Notes: generated from the sequence alone by a model not told the origin. A DNA stretch of 64,000 nt from Sipunculus nudus (GCA_026874595.1 CM049316.1:32101339-32165338); one strand, 5' to 3'. Counted from the first letter of the stretch, positions 32,690 through 45,734 are shown. Numbers and translations: made by a program.

Positions 32690-34440
32690 CTTATTAATCC
32701 TCAGTGAGGACGATGGTATGAATGCAATGGAGGGTCATTCTTTTGTCAGCTTCTTCATGATAAGTTGCTATTGGGGTCACATCAAACTCTGGATCCGTTC
32801 ACTTTACAGTAGTCACATCTTTGAATCCACCAAGTACTACCAATAATTTGCCTGGAAGGCTTTTCTCTACGAGGTGCTAAGAGAGCAAGACAACTAGGTC
32901 TGTTTTGTTTTCTTCAAGAGCCAGGAATCCCATCTAATCTGATGGCAGAGGAACGTATTGGCCGTCTAGTCGACGTCAAACTGACCTTAATTGTGCTTCT
33001 ATGATACTTTGACTGTCTTTGACTTTATCTGTCAAATGTGACGTCAATTTGCTGGAATGCTGCTCCCATTAGGTATACAGTTGCTACAAACTTGGTAACA
33101 TAGAGTCACCCACAGTATTTGATTCTATGGTTTTCGCAAAGGCTACCACCAGGGCATGAACATCTATCACGAGAGAAGTATGTTCATCAATCGACACATG
33201 AGATGGGGTTTCTGTGCCCTTTTTCAGACTTTTTGTAGAATACAGAATGCCACTTGTTGTAGCCACAGCTAAGGGAACAGCCATGGGCTCATGTTTCAGG
33301 ATATTATCTAAATGAACTGCAGGCTCTGCTGTATACGCCGTTATTATCCGTTGTAATATACTTTTGTTTGCTTAAACATCATTCTGTTTGCCTTTGATAT
33401 TTGTACAATTGCATACAAGGAGACAAAGGTTGATGCCTTGTTCTGCAGATTGAGCCGTTAGGTACACATGCTGAGTTCCTTCCTCAGCCTTGAACAATTG
33501 TTTCTCGAGATATAAATTCAGTTGTTTCTTACTAAGCAGTTCCGCATGCAACAACGATCCCTGTACTGAACTGGTTGCCAGACTTGTTCATCATATTTCC
33601 AAACACTTAACTTGTGTTAAAGAATTCGCCAAGTTTCCTCTATGGTGTTGCTATTCGCTCTTCATCTTAGTCATTTTTCATCCTTCTGTCTTTTGTACAT
33701 TTATTTGGTGTATATTCGTCATCTTTGTCTTCTCAGCAACATTGCCCTAGTCTGCCTGGATATGACAGCCCTTAGATTTAAGGACAAGGTAAATCGACTT
33801 AATAAAAGTCTATTCTAGTGATGCCTACAAATCCGCCGCATTTCTTTTCTGTTGCATTCAACCTCTCTGTACCGTAAACTGAGGATACCGGGTTGAATTT
33901 CCGATTTGCATCTTTCACAACAAAGTTTCCTTGTTCAAACTCTTCGAGAATGTTTTGTGGATGTTAACCATTTCCCACATATAATCTGTACCCATCTCGC
34001 GTAATTAACGTGGACGTACTGGAAAAAATTTAAGACATAGATATGTAGATCTCCACGAGATGCTGAAACAGCGCAGTAACGAGTTTTTTTTTAATAACGA
34101 TTCAAATGCATACCCTGTCTCGGGGAAACACAGTTCTGCTCTCAAATCGATGTAAACGGTCGTGGCATAGAACCTTGGAAGGTGTATTTAACCATGAAGA
34201 TCTATTGATGAATGCAGCCCTCCAAGACAAGGTGTCAGGCATGGGACACTTTAATTCCATAAAGTTTGGAAAAAAATGCTTCTTCCGCAGTAAGGACAAC
34301 GTTCTTGGTACATGGCTTTTGCCACATGTAGGAGTCTTGTCACTACAGTGTTCACGACTGTCATTTAATGTGCAAGATCCTGATAATTTGGGAGCTATTC
34401 TATATCTGTCTTTTCTGGTTGCCCGTGCTTAATTGCTCAT
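32690..34440 (-). pseudogene. Decayed multi-fragment ORF of a repetitive gene family
   Basis: Minus-strand fragments, read 5' to 3', include KCPMPDTLSWRAAFINRSSW (about 34260-34200), LLSKKQLNLYLEKQLFKAEE (about 33540-33480), MAVPLAVATTSGILYSTKSL then TSLVIDVHALVVAFAKT (33284-33110), and finally EEADKRMTLHCIHTIVLTED (about 32760-32700). The last blocks (VPLAxxxxxGxLYxTxK, S/TLVIDGxALVVAxGK, xEEADxRMxLHCxH) resemble a widespread invertebrate repetitive ORF with PIN/nuclease-like motifs. This recollection is not verified. Stops and frameshifts separate every block, and no single frame exceeds about 108 codons. It is probably transposon-derived. Confidence 0.45.
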
Positions 34441-34719
34441 TAAATGACGTCCACGATGGCGACGGCCTCTCGGAGGATCTACACATTATAACAGCCATAT
34501 CCGGTGCGTCTGCCAAACAGCTGGGCCCTCTTTCTTTGGCTGTATGAAACAGTCTGGTGATACGTCATCTCTCAAAAGATTGCATGTGAATGTCTTGGTG
34601 TTGGTATGATGTCCTTGATTGCCTCGAGAATGTGCACGGATTGATGCTTAGAAATGCTTATTCCGAAGAGAATATCCGCTTTCGGTTAACTTCTTTGCCA
34701 CGCTGCTACCTGGGTTGCA

Positions 34720-35949
34720 CAGACTTGGGGTGATTTCTTGAAATATGTAATTGATAACGATTTCGATTACTTTGAAAGTAAACGATTACGATTAAAATTT
34801 TTTACCAAAATAAGTTAATGTAAACGATTAAGACTACGATTCTATTATGATTACTTCAAAAAGTAATCATCATTACAGCCACGTTGACAAAACTTAATAT
34901 TGTCAACAGGTAATGTAAGAATTGTATACTCTAATCTTTATTCAAATGCGTCAATGAAAAGAAAGTATACAAAAAGTAAGTATACAGATCCAATAGTTAG
35001 TCTCGTCAAGATATATTAAATAGTCTGAAGAATACACAGAAATGATTAATATAATTTCAAATGCTTGTTGCACTTTGTACCCATCAGTCTTGATGTCATG
35101 ATTTCGCTGGGTGGGTCAAAGAAATTTCAACTGCGGAGTTGGGGCGGGTCCGGCTATAAGCTCGCATATGCGGCACAGGGCGGGCAACAAAAAAATGTGG
35201 GTTTCTCCGAAAAAAATATAGTTGTTGTAACAGTGATCACCTTTACCAGAATGTAATGCCCATGTCTGTGTATATTCCTTCGATTATTCGATTTACTGGA
35301 GAGGTTTTTCTGTATAAAAAAAAGTGTTGAGCTCATGAAATCTTAATTTTTAATTTTTTAGACAGATTCTTGTTTTCAGGCCCCACTGGTCATGATGCTG
35401 TACAAAAAATTTTGAACCATAATGTTGAATAATTAGACTGGCTTATGAATAATAAGAAAGACTTATGCATGTGGCCAGTCTCACATATTACATAACATGG
35501 CCCAGAGTAGAGCACAAGCATGATTACCTAGTATCTGTGACTTTTTATAAGCCACTCCATCTGGCTTTGTCACTAGCTTGGTATAGCTATAACAAAGTAA
35601 TAATAACCATACTAAATATGATAGAAATTAATACCTAAGTATGATTTGTTTTCTGTGAGAAGTCACAACAGCTGCATAGTTCACTCTCAATGATGTTCTT
35701 TATCAGTGTCAAACATGACAGATAAGTGTTTTATAGTCAACATTAACTGTAGCTGTTTAAAATTAGAAAATACAGAAGTAATCACTCTATTCATATCTTA
35801 TTATCATCATTGCGATATGATTCGGAGAGCAATTGATTACGATAACAATTACTCTCCTTTTAAAATAAATGTTATTGATTACGATTACTTGAATAAATGT
35901 AATCGTTTGTAATTTATTACGATTACTAATAACGATTACCCAATGTTTG
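34720..35949. mobile_element. hAT-like non-autonomous DNA transposon with 8-bp target duplication
   Basis: The left end is CAGACTTGGGGTGAT (34720) and the right end, read on the minus strand, is CAAACATTGGGTAAT (35949), giving short imperfect terminal inverted repeats. Flanks are GGGTTGCA (34712-34719) and TGGTTGCA (35950-35957), matching at 7 of 8 bases as expected for an old hAT 8-bp duplication. Both subterminal regions are dense in (T)AACGATTACGATTA motifs (34745-34870 and 35825-35938), like hAT subterminal transposase-binding repeats. There is no transposase ORF in the 1230 bp. Confidence 0.75.
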
Positions 35950-35959
35950 TGGTTGCATG

Positions 35960-36900
35960 GAAGGTTCTTTTTCCGTCAAGAGATGACTCATGTATATTCA
36001 CATTGTCAGCTGAGAAATGAACAAAATTGCCTTCAACCAGATTTGGCAAAACAACAGCATCAGTATTATTCATGGATTTTAGTGTAATCTCAGCAAACAG
36101 AATTATCAAGCTTGATGACTTCACGATAGCTCATTGCATGACCCGCCGCGAGGAATATGTTCTATAGAGCATATGAACATGTGGCCTGAAAAAGTGTGCA
36201 GCACAAACCGTCATGCATTTGGGTACGCAATTTGTCATCGCAAGCAGTGTAGACAATGTCCTGTCCAATACTTAATATCTGCATCTGATGCCTACCGTTT
36301 CGGTAGTATATAAGTATAATGACGTCATAATTAAATTCAATTTGGACAGTTGTACACTAAAACCTTGAACCGGCAAATATGATATATGGATTTAGCACCC
36401 TTTAATCATAAAGTAAGAACATTTACTTGCCGTGAAAACAAAATGCCTTCAGTACTTTGGTATGCACATTTTCTCATACCGAGTCTTTAACGGCTGAAGG
36501 AAAAATACTTTGTAACTGCGTTTTTGTTCTGCTTCTAATAAGCTTCTCAACACTTAAAACTGTTTTCGGTATAGATAAAGGTAGCTATAAAAACAAAACA
36601 AAAGACATGTAACTCCATCTGCCTCGAAGTTTGTAATTTGTTATCATATCTTGACGGAGTTGTCATTATTCCGAGATTTAGCTGAAGTGAAATAGGCATC
36701 CCACTTTCCGGCCATATTGTTCAGGCATTGGCCCCGGACCAAGAATGATAACCTATTAGTCAGGCGTTACATGCATGGCGACTGTTGTTTTGAGTACAAG
36801 TCAGCTATCGTTTAGAAAACCGAGCGAGGCATCTTTGTGTTTATTTGGTCAGAAATAAAAAAAAATATGCAGAGGCATTTAACAATATGCTGAGTTAAAC
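35960..36900. other. Non-coding stretch
   Basis: No supported exon. 35958-36125 may be a 3' continuation of the locus into which the hAT element inserted, but no protein family is recognised. Confidence 0.4.
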
Positions 36901-37019
36901 ATGATGGGTGTTGTTAGAAAGTACATAATCATATCTGACGATTGGTATGGCAAATTTTAAATGACAGTGTACCTGTAGATTGTGTGGCGTTGTCAAAATT
37001 GACGAAAATATTTGCATCC

Positions 37020-37380
37020 TGGTTGTCAAGTCCTTCTGATCGAGGACTGTATTGTCAGAGGGCCAAAACAGCGCGACACTAATACAGACCCTGAAATCAT
37101 TGCATAGGTGAAAGTTCCCCTTCAGGTTTTATTTAGGTATTGTAAATTGTTATTGTATACCTGGCATTCAAGCAGGTAGGCGTAAATTGCATCCAGGTAG
37201 TCTAGCCCTTCTGGTCGAGGACTGTATTGTCAGAGGGCCAAAATGGCACGACTCTAATACAGACCCTAAATACTTGGCATGGGTGGAACTTTCCCTTCAG
37301 TCAGTTTTTATTAAGATGTTGTAAATTGTTATTGTATACCTGGCATTCAAGCAGATAAGCCTACTTAAGCGCCCACATAG
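37020..37380. repeat. Direct tandem duplication, about 180 bp x 2
   Basis: TCAAGTCCTTCTGATCGAGGACTGTATTGTCAGAGGGCCAAAA (37026) recurs as TCTAGCCCTTCTGGTCGAGGACTG... (37200). Both are followed by CTAATACAGACCCT and then ATTGTTATTGTATACCTGGCATTCAAGCAG. The partner copy near 44860-45000 has only one unit. Confidence 0.85.
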
Positions 37381-37789
37381 GAGGAAACATTCACGCTTAA
37401 ACTTGGACATGTTTCAGTGATGATAGCAGAAACTAGATTAAAATATATTTGATGTATAGGATGGAGAAACTTTTAAGTGCGAAGTCTTGCAAAATAAATG
37501 TTTTTGTCTGTTATGAGCAAAGATTATATACAACTGTTATATATTTCCTAAGTCTTGTTCATAAAAACATCAAAACATGACCTGCATGAGGGAAAGGGAG
37601 AGATAAAGAACACGAACACTTCGGATTTGATGTATATGGTAGTTCATACTCCTGGGATGATATAAAGTGTTAACTTGGGATCCTTGGGTCTCGACGCTTA
37701 GCTTAATTTGTCTAAAATGGATATGTTTTTGAGCTTTAACAAAATGTGTAACCTGTGATAAAGTTTGATGCCAATCTGTCTAACCTTAC

Positions 37790-38440
37790 TGGAGTTCATC
37801 CATAAACTAATATTTGCAATCGATGAGCCTAATGCCCTTGACCTTTTGAACCAGAACTCAAACAAAATCTTCCATTTTGGCTTATGAGCCCCATGTAGAA
37901 GATGGAAGGTTTGAGATGAAAAAGCTTGGCGTTAAATGCATCAACAATCTGTTTAAACAAGTGTCCAGTGACCTTGCCCTTTTAGCTTACCCGAAAATTA
38001 ATCGAGTTCTTTCTCTAGTAGTGGGCTATATATTTGTTAAGTTGGAATCCAATATTTCAATCCAACTTGAAGCTTTCATCTGAAAAATAATATGTGGACA
38101 GATGGCCCCAGTGACCTTGACCATTGACCTTGTGACCCCAAAATCTACCAAGTTTTTCCGCTTATGGTAGGTCAGCTTTATGTGCAGGGTAGGTTGAGAG
38201 ATGAAACGATTGGCTTAAAAAGCATCCACAATCTTTCAAAATAAGTTGACCTTTGACCTCATGACCCCCAAATCTAGTGTCCTTGCTTAAAGGATGGGTC
38301 CTATAAAACTCAAGTTTGAAATTGATATGTAAATACAAAATGGAGTAATCATCAGGAAATAGATATGACAGTAATCCAGAAAGACGAACAGACGGACAGA
38401 CAGGGTGATAACTATTGGGCATCTGCTTATTCAAGCTGAG
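37790..38440. repeat. GACCTTGACC-type dispersed repeat
   Basis: Successive GTGACCTTGCCC, GTGACCTTGACCATTGACCTTGTGACCCCAAAATC and TTGACCTTTGACCTCATGACC segments, with intervening AAACGATTGGCTTAAAAAGCATC-type blocks. A repeat style common in mollusc genomes; related to 31570-31990. Non-coding. Confidence 0.65.
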
Positions 38441-39090
38441 CCCTTATAAGTACACTAGGTTTCAGGAAACTAGATGGAACCACAGTTGCAGATCTGATAG
38501 TATCAATATAATACGGCAGTATAAAAATAATGGAAAAAAATGCATGAAAAATGGGAAGAAATCAGGTGGCGCTACCTGTATCCAGTGACTGAAGAAACTT
38601 ATTATAATCAATAAACACACCCGGTTTCGGGACATTAGACGAAACCACAGATAAAAAAATGATATAATTGCTGTTGTTTGACAGTATCAAAAACAAGAAA
38701 ATAAAGTTAAATAATAGAAAAAAATACAGGTGGCGCCATCAGTTTTCATGAACTGACAACCCTTGCCATGGTCAACATTCAAGGCAAGTTTCAGGGGAAT
38801 CCATGCATTCATAATCCAGATACTGTTGGTTTTGTATACAATTTTTAATGATTCTAGGGGGAGGGGGTATTTACAAGACCATAGCTCGGAGGATATAGGT
38901 CACAGTGATCTAATTTTTAATTTGCCAGGAGCATTTTTATTGGCCTCCTTGGATATTTAGTAACAGGTTGTTAGGTTTAGCAGTTACGATTTGTGCCCTG
39001 CTAAAGGACGGCCAGACCACCGAACGAACGACAGACAAAGCGCCATTAATTTCCTATATCTCAGTTGACTTTCAGTCAGCTGAGCTAAAG
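38440..39090. repeat. Dispersed repeat family 1, opposite orientation
   Basis: CAGGTGGCGCTACCTGTATCC (38563) and CAGGTGGCGCCATCAG (38729), CCATGGTCAACATTCAAGG, CATAGCTCGGAGGATATAGGTCACAGTGA and CTCAGTTGACTTTCAGTCAGCTGAGCTAAAGATTGCTCG are the reverse-complement counterparts of the units at 14180-15240 and 46020-46500. Confidence 0.75.
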
Positions 39091-40324
39091 ATTGCTCGTA
39101 AAATCATAATTGAAGAATAAAATCTTCGTCTTACCAATGCGAGTGTCAAATCGTAAATTTTTAATACCCTGTTCGCATTTGCTGAAATGTAAGATTTTTA
39201 TCTTTTTTCTCAAGGTTTATTTGTAGTTTCAATCGCTCCCTTGGCTTGCGCATTCCTTGTGGTTCTGAGTGAATTAAAAAATTTTTTTTCCAGAAAAAAA
39301 GTAATTTCTTCGTGTGCATATGCCTAATCTTCTGTGCTCGAGTAGACGACATTGCTATGAATTTATTTATTTTTTTTAAATAATGAAAATAAATGCTAAA
39401 ACCAGATTAAGCGAGGTGATATAACGGCTGTAAAGGCTATAACGTAAACTACGAAAATAAATAAAGAGGATATCAAAAGGTAAATGTTTGAATTTTATAT
39501 ATACATTTGTTATATTCATATGTTGTTAAAAAAAATACATTATTTATTTTCCTTACTTAATGTTAGAATCATATCTTGCTTCGACTGTTCTCCATCTTCA
39601 TAATTTATTGGTGCCAAATCTTCTAAAAATACACATAATATAATGTTGTTTTACCCTGTCTTTAAGGAGTGGCTTAAATTTTCAAGGTATGTTAGATATA
39701 TATATATATATTTATTCCTACATGCTCTCTACAACGTACTTATATTTGTCTGTGTGCAAATTGACGACTAGAGTAAGCCGTTTAGATATGTTTACAACTT
39801 CGGGGTTTGAGGTCACAGATATAAGATAGATAAATACTAATAGGGCAGTCTCAAGGTGATGGTCAATAGCGGAGAGGGCTTTGTGGTTATTAGAACCGTA
39901 TCTTCTATGTCGAAGCCGGAGAAACGCTTTCGGGTGACCTCGCAATCATGCATTAATTATGGTAGGAGTTAATCTCTATTTTCAGGCTTGCCGTTCAACT
40001 TGAAATTGCATCACCTTCTGTGCCTAATATGCTGATACGCCCATAGTCCAGAACTGAAGCAGTTTAGTCTGTTGAGAATGTTTGTCCAATATCGGATCTT
40101 TTCCAGAGATGGCTGTATGAGTGGTGAATGGAGGTAGACTGCACACTATAGAGTATAATTAATTAAATGTCTCTACCGTCTGGTGATGGCAGAGGAGTGA
40201 TTTAATTTTTGTTTCTGGACCCCATTTTTTTAACTAAAATAATAAATAATATTATTTATAGATGATATCTATTTATACCTGGTTATTTATTAATAAATGA
40301 AGAGAAATCTTAGTTAACCCTGAT

Positions 40325-40812
40325 CACAGATATTCTGCATATCAGACTGATGCTGAAAAGTATCAAGCCAGCTCCTTTTACTAGGATGTGTTCATAACGG
40401 TTATCGCTGTTGTTAGCAAAATAAGCCACGAGATATAAAAGCAGGCAAATTCCACTAGCAATATGCCAACATAGACATGGTTTGCAGTTGTATGCAAAAG
40501 AAATGTAATCCCATGCCGTCGGCCAGCCCGAGCAGACTCAGAAAATGGAAATAAACTTCAGCGAAGCTAACGGAGGATTTTTTTATAGGCTGCCCAGCAT
40601 GCCCCTAATTATTCCTTCACCCACAAGACCGAATGCATTTTTCAAGTATATATTCTACCGTGTCTCAGCTCTCTGTGGTGTATTCCAGATAAGTTTATTT
40701 AGAAGTGTATGCCGACTTGTCAACATGTCGTGTTGTGTTCTTATTGGTTAACGGTGATGTCATACACACTTGGAAAAGAACACGGTTACCTCCGGGAATC
40801 CCAGTAGCGTTA
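40325..40812 (-). pseudogene. Decayed paralogue of the tetraspan-like gene at 12949-13516
   Basis: On the minus strand, 40615-40325 reads GACWAAYKKNPPLASLKF, then after a frameshift SLLGLADGMG, then after another ASGICLLLYLVAYFANN and LILFSISLICRISVI. These align block by block with the intact exon (GACCTAYQPNE, SLLGLVGGMV, AGGICLILYLIAYC, LGLFSISVVCRITAI). Stops and frameshifts interrupt it. In the first-exon remnant (40797-40812) the ATG has become CTG and the donor is GTAACC. Upstream similarity extends to about 41050, so the whole 5' part of the locus was duplicated. Confidence 0.75.
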
Positions 40813-41059
40813 TCCTTTCTGGGTCAATATTAAGCAATGCATAAACATACCCAGGGCTTTGATAGTTATATAGTAGATAGAGGTGATAAGACTCCATATA
40901 CTACATTGAAGTGGGTCTCAAATGTTTTGTTTAAGTAAGCTTAATGGTACCTGTGCAAATATAATCCAAGTTTGATCGTACGCAAAACAGGCTCTACAGC
41001 ATTGTAACGACAGGAGGTAGTCAACACTCATAATAAACAGATTCGGAACATCAACAGAA

Positions 41060-42407
41060 CCCTTGTTTAACTTTGCACAGATGAGCCATTCTGAGTTCAA
41101 GTTCGAATCCTTGAAGTTCGAGTCCAAATCCACCTTCTTTTTGTCTAAATCATTTGAAACCCGAGTCCAAGTCTAATACATATCAAATAAAAACGGAAGT
41201 TGAAAATTTCATACGTATTTTTATGTTAGGTTACATTGGTATTATTTAAATGTTTAATAACTTTTAGTTTCCGATGCAGTGCTGAGGTTGGTATATATAA
41301 TCTGTTGTTAATATTATTGCATTGAAAGTTGCATACTGTATTTCCTTGAACAGACGACGGACCTTGAATAGTCGCCTGCCCTATTTAGTCGTCGGGGCAA
41401 AACAGTATCCAAGAAAAATAAACGCCGGCCTTAAAGACTTAGGTCTTGTTCAGAGGTCTGGTGTCCGAGTAGCTTCTATGTTTGCCGCGAGATGTCTTTC
41501 CTCGTCACTATTATTGGTGCATTTACCAGTCAAATTGACCGGAGATTGCATGGATTTCGGCTTGTGTGTGTGTTGATAAAATCGTTAATTCCTAAATCTT
41601 TCCTTTTCTTATGTGTATGTCTGTTTACATAAGAGACACCAAATGTTTCCGATTTGTCCATTATGATTAAAGCCGATCACCAGTTTTAATAAACGCTACA
41701 CTATCACTAATAAAGGCTAACACTATCTGTGCTGTAAAGCTACGTAAAAATAGTACCGCTAAACCACTTGGTACGGTGAGAGTCTACCTCTGGTTGAACA
41801 CAAGTGTTCAAATACGTTTGGGCACATATTTCTTGTGTAGCATAAAAACACCAAGTGGTTGATTGAAGGGGTACAGTTTGAAACTACTGTCAAGCCATAT
41901 AACTCTCCTTGCTTTCATATTTGGAGTGCTTCAAATTGCGTCCCCAGTATTACCGAAACCACGCTTCTGAGATAATATTAACATATTAATAGTATTAACT
42001 CTTGTCAAAAACAAAATTCAATGGAATACTCTCGGCAGTAAATGTCAAATACCAGTTTACAACAGGTCGGAATCGCTTGAATTTGCTGTGTCAAGCGGAC
42101 ACAGATAAGGTCGGAAAGAAAGTGTCATGAAAACAAAATACGCATGCGCTGCCGTTACACGTACCAATCTTCATATTTCCCTGAATAGTGACCGACGGGT
42201 TTATTGTTTTGACGTGTGTTTTTTTTTTGTCTGATGAGCCTGATACTGTCTTTTTTTTTATAAACCTCGACCTGAAATAGAAGTAGAGTGCCACATCACG
42301 CCTCATGTTCATGCCCGTCCCGAGCTTTAATACCCCTAAAAGATACCCCAAATGTATAATGCTGTCTGCATTAAGGACTTTTATTAGATCTCAATGTAAT
42401 TCAACGG

Positions 42408-42410
<3 letters not shown>
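41060..42410. other. Non-coding stretch
   Basis: No gene recognised. 41330-41440 contains a GACGACGG...GTCGTCGGGGC...AAACGCCGGCC stretch that resembles a dispersed element, but its ends are not visible. Confidence 0.4.

Positions 42411-42411
<1 letters not shown>

Positions 42412-42490
<79 letters not shown>
42412..42490. repeat. (TA)n microsatellite
   Basis: About 80 bp of nearly pure TA, interrupted once by TACATATAAATA. The open frames through it (poly Ile-Tyr) are artefacts. Confidence 0.97.
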
Positions 42491-42492
<2 letters not shown>

Positions 42493-42546
42493 TCAGAAAA
42501 AGCACTATGTTGATTATAAATCGCGGGACCCAGTCCCACGCTGAAT

Positions 42547-42642
42547 CCCCCCCCCCCCCCACCTCAGCCCCACACACACAGAAGACCGGCAGTCGTGACT
42601 CCTGAAAACGCATAACCCCCCCCCCCCCCCCCCCCCCCCCTT
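42547..42642. repeat. Two poly-C homopolymers with a 55-bp spacer
   Basis: C runs at about 42546-42561 and about 42618-42640. Long homopolymers like these are unstable in sequencing. Confidence 0.9.
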
Positions 42643-42899
42643 TGAATTTGGGCGTGGTTTAACCCATTACTGTAGGACCTGTATATTTGTGAGGGACGCG
42701 GATATTGAAGTACCCGTCCCCCTGCCCACCACCATTGGGAATGGAAACTCCTTCCATGCAATGCATATGACAGAAGGAAACAATCATTTTCATTTAACAT
42801 GCTTGTTTACATAAATAGTAATTGCTTATTTATATTTGTATTTTGACCAAATATAAGAGGATTTAACTTAATGTAGCATTATTTTATTTTACCAGCAGT

Positions 42900-43380
42900 G
42901 GGCCTCAAAACCTCTATCCAACAACTTGTGCATTTAGCTGCGTAAAGAAGCCCGTAACCCCAATCGATGCCCTTTCCAGTAGAATTTACCTCAGTTGTAT
43001 GTCCATCCTCCCTTCCGATTTTCTGTTAATTAACAGGGACGTAATAATTATGACAAGAATCTTGCCTTGAATATTGATCATGGCCAGTTGTATCAGTTCC
43101 GAAAGTGTTGTGCGCCACCAATATTTTTTTCACACATTTTCCATTAAAATTACAGCAAGGTGTCAGTTTCTCATCCGTGTTTCATCTAGTGACATGAAAC
43201 CTGTTATGTGTATTGAGCATGACTAGTTTTGTCAACCCTGAAGACCAGTTGGGCCACCTGTGCTTTTTCTGTTTTATAAGCATTTCCCCTATATTTTTTA
43301 GACTGTAAATTACAGCAATTCGTACACGGGGCACAAATCTTAACCGTTAAAGAAGTGTTTCATTTTATTTAGTCAACAAT
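42900..43380. repeat. Dispersed repeat family 1-like relic
   Basis: TTAATTAACAGGGACGTAATAATTATGACAAGAATCTTGCC, TTGATCATGGCCAGTTGTATCAGTTCC and TGGGCCACCTGTGCTTTTTCT follow the order of motifs in repeat family 1, but are strongly diverged. Confidence 0.5.
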
Positions 43381-43409
43381 TTAAAAAAAAAAATTACTAT
43401 TGACATTCT

Positions 43410-44420
43410 TCACTCACATGCTGCCATGGTAACGGCCGCACCCACCTCCAGACCAATTGCAAACGACCAGATTCCTACAGCCAGGGTTCCTGGTATCAAT
43501 AAAACGTTGTTAACCCATAAAGTGTGTTGGGGGGGGGGGGGGGATGAGGGGGGGGGGGGGGGGCGGGGGGTGTCGGGGGAGAAGAACACTGACTGTCCAG
43601 AAGATATATTGTCTACCCTAATTTCCTAGGTCTATCATGTCCATGGTGATTTTCTGCCATAGCAACGGCCATAATGTTGCATGACTGTGACTCTATATGA
43701 CCTGGATTGTAAATGTACTTGACCTGGATCAAATATGTTTACCCTGACACGTATGTTATTGTGTTTTGTAATAAATATATGACTTCTATTGTTCTTGACT
43801 ATGTTGCCATGGTAAAAGGCAAAATGGCCACACCAACTATTGGATCAATGGCAACCAAGCAGATTCTGATAGCTGGGGTTCCTGGCTAACTAGAAAACGT
43901 GGTTTCAGTTACTGTCTAAAGAGAAGGGGTTCTAGCTGGCCCAGAGGCTATATATTCGACCCATAGTTTTTAAGTGAATCATGTTTTTGATGATTTTCTA
44001 GTATTACGCCATAGCAACAGCCATGCATGTTTTAAATGACATTAAATAACACAGATTCCGTCTTTCCTTCGCAAAGCAGCTGCAAATATGTATACTTTGA
44101 TACGTACATTATTTTTATTTTTATTTGGTAACACATATATACCTTTTTAATTTTGCATTACTCTGTTGTCATGGTAACGTGTCACGTAATATTAAACACT
44201 ACCAGATCAATGTCAAACGAGGTACCTGGCTAACAAGAAAATGTTGTAACAATTACTGCCTCAAGGGGAGGGGCCAATGCTGGCCTATAGTTTATATGAT
44301 TTATCATTAATTTGTAAGTCTAACATGTCTTTGATGATTTTCTGGTTTTACATTTCCAAAACAACAACCATGATTCTGAATGAATATATGACCTTAAATG
44401 AACGATATCATGTTTGCCAT
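43410..44420. repeat. Tandem repeat of about 370 bp, three diverged units
   Basis: Each unit contains TTG-CATGGTAA (43422, 43804, 44166), CCA--ACCAGATT-CT (43468, 43858) or its relic, GGTTCCTGGCTAACTAGAAAA-like sequence, AAGGGG--GGGC, and TGATTTTCTG-----AC--CATAGCAAC-GCCAT. Unit 1 is interrupted by a poly-G tract. Non-coding. Confidence 0.75.
43528..43570. repeat. Poly-G/GGGC-rich tract
   Basis: About 15 G, then GATGAGG, then about 21 G interrupted by one C. Inside unit 1 of the 370-bp tandem repeat. Confidence 0.9.
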
Positions 44421-45734
44421 GACCCAGGTAGCTTAAAGCATATTTAAATAGACACATTAATTGTACTTTGATGTCGTTATAACAATTCTCAAACAGATTC
44501 TCAAATACCAGTGGTTCCAAATTACGCTGTTTCCATAGCAAAGTCGCTTATTATTCATTGTCATTTCCTTATGGAACCAAATCTTGATTTTAGTCAATTC
44601 GGACGCTTGAATAATTCATTTCTACTAACTTTTATTATGTTTTTATGGCGTTTAGTCAGAAAAATATGCTTTAGGATATACACACCATCCAGAGGAATTT
44701 ACCAAAATAATCAGTTAAAACGGAATGTTTCTAGCACATGTTAAGTATTGTTAGAAAGTACAATAACATATCTAATGATTGGTATGGTATATTTTAGATG
44801 AAAGTGCACCTGTGGGCTTTGACGAAAATGTTTGCATAATTGAAGTGCGACACTTATGGTTGAGGACTCTATTGTCACAGGGCCAAAATGGCGCTATATA
44901 TTTTTAGACCTAAGATGCAAGGCGAGGATGAAACTTGCCCAAGTCGTGTATTCAGGTGTCGTAAAATTTTTATTGCGTACCTGGCTTACATTCACGCAGG
45001 GACTCAAGCGCCCCCATAGTGAGGAAACTTTCGCTTGCCAAATTCATTAAGCTTCAACTTGGCACTTTATAAGAGATGATAGCAGAAATTTGATAAGAAT
45101 ATACTGAGTGTATAAAGGATAGGAGGAAACTTTGAAGTGCGAAATCGTCCAAAAATAAATGTTATGATCTGTAACGAGCAAAGGTTATGTACATATTTCC
45201 TTGGTCGCTTTTGTCAAAACATAAAAACCTGAACTTATTCATTCCAGGCACCGGGACAAGGAAGAATTCCAGAAATAAAACATTTGAATGGAATATCTAT
45301 GGTAGTGTATACTCCTGACGGTAACATTTTTGTTAATGTTTGTGAAATCATAATTGAGGAAGGGAAGAAAAATATACGATGATCGGTTTTAAATCAAATA
45401 TTTGAATTACTTCCACTGGATTTGTTGTTAAATGTGTAAAGTGGGTTACGCGACATTCTTTCAAAAACTTATTCATATAAACCACTGCTTTCAGTAATAG
45501 TGGTTAATACAGAGTAATTGAAGAATGGTTTGACCAGGGGGAGTTTGGTATCCTGTGCCTATCCTAATCAGTAATTCCCAATACGCTATTCTCGCTGGTT
45601 AAAAGATGTTGACACTTTCATCTGCTGATCAGCGTTCATTTTCAGTTTAAGTCGCTCACATGGTTCGCGCTTTCCCTGACTATATTAAAGTGTTTCTTTT
45701 CAGATAATATGTGTTTTCATCATGTGCATATACC

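Larger units (their letters stand above)
36905..41050. repeat. Segmental duplication, copy 1 (diverged; partner 44740-50090)
   Basis: Colinear similarity blocks: 36912-37020 with 44741-44850, 37375-37510 with 45005-45180, 37555-37660 with 45210-45325, 39190-39340 with 45590-45760, 39460-39620 with 45870-46010, and 39716-40210 with 49540-50090. Between blocks each copy carries different insertions. The right end of copy 1 (40325-41050) is instead paralogous to 12949-13765. Confidence 0.7.

Noticed and set aside
42305-42613. Poly Ile-Tyr open frames here and at 54007-54281
   Set aside because: Direct translation of (TA)n microsatellites.
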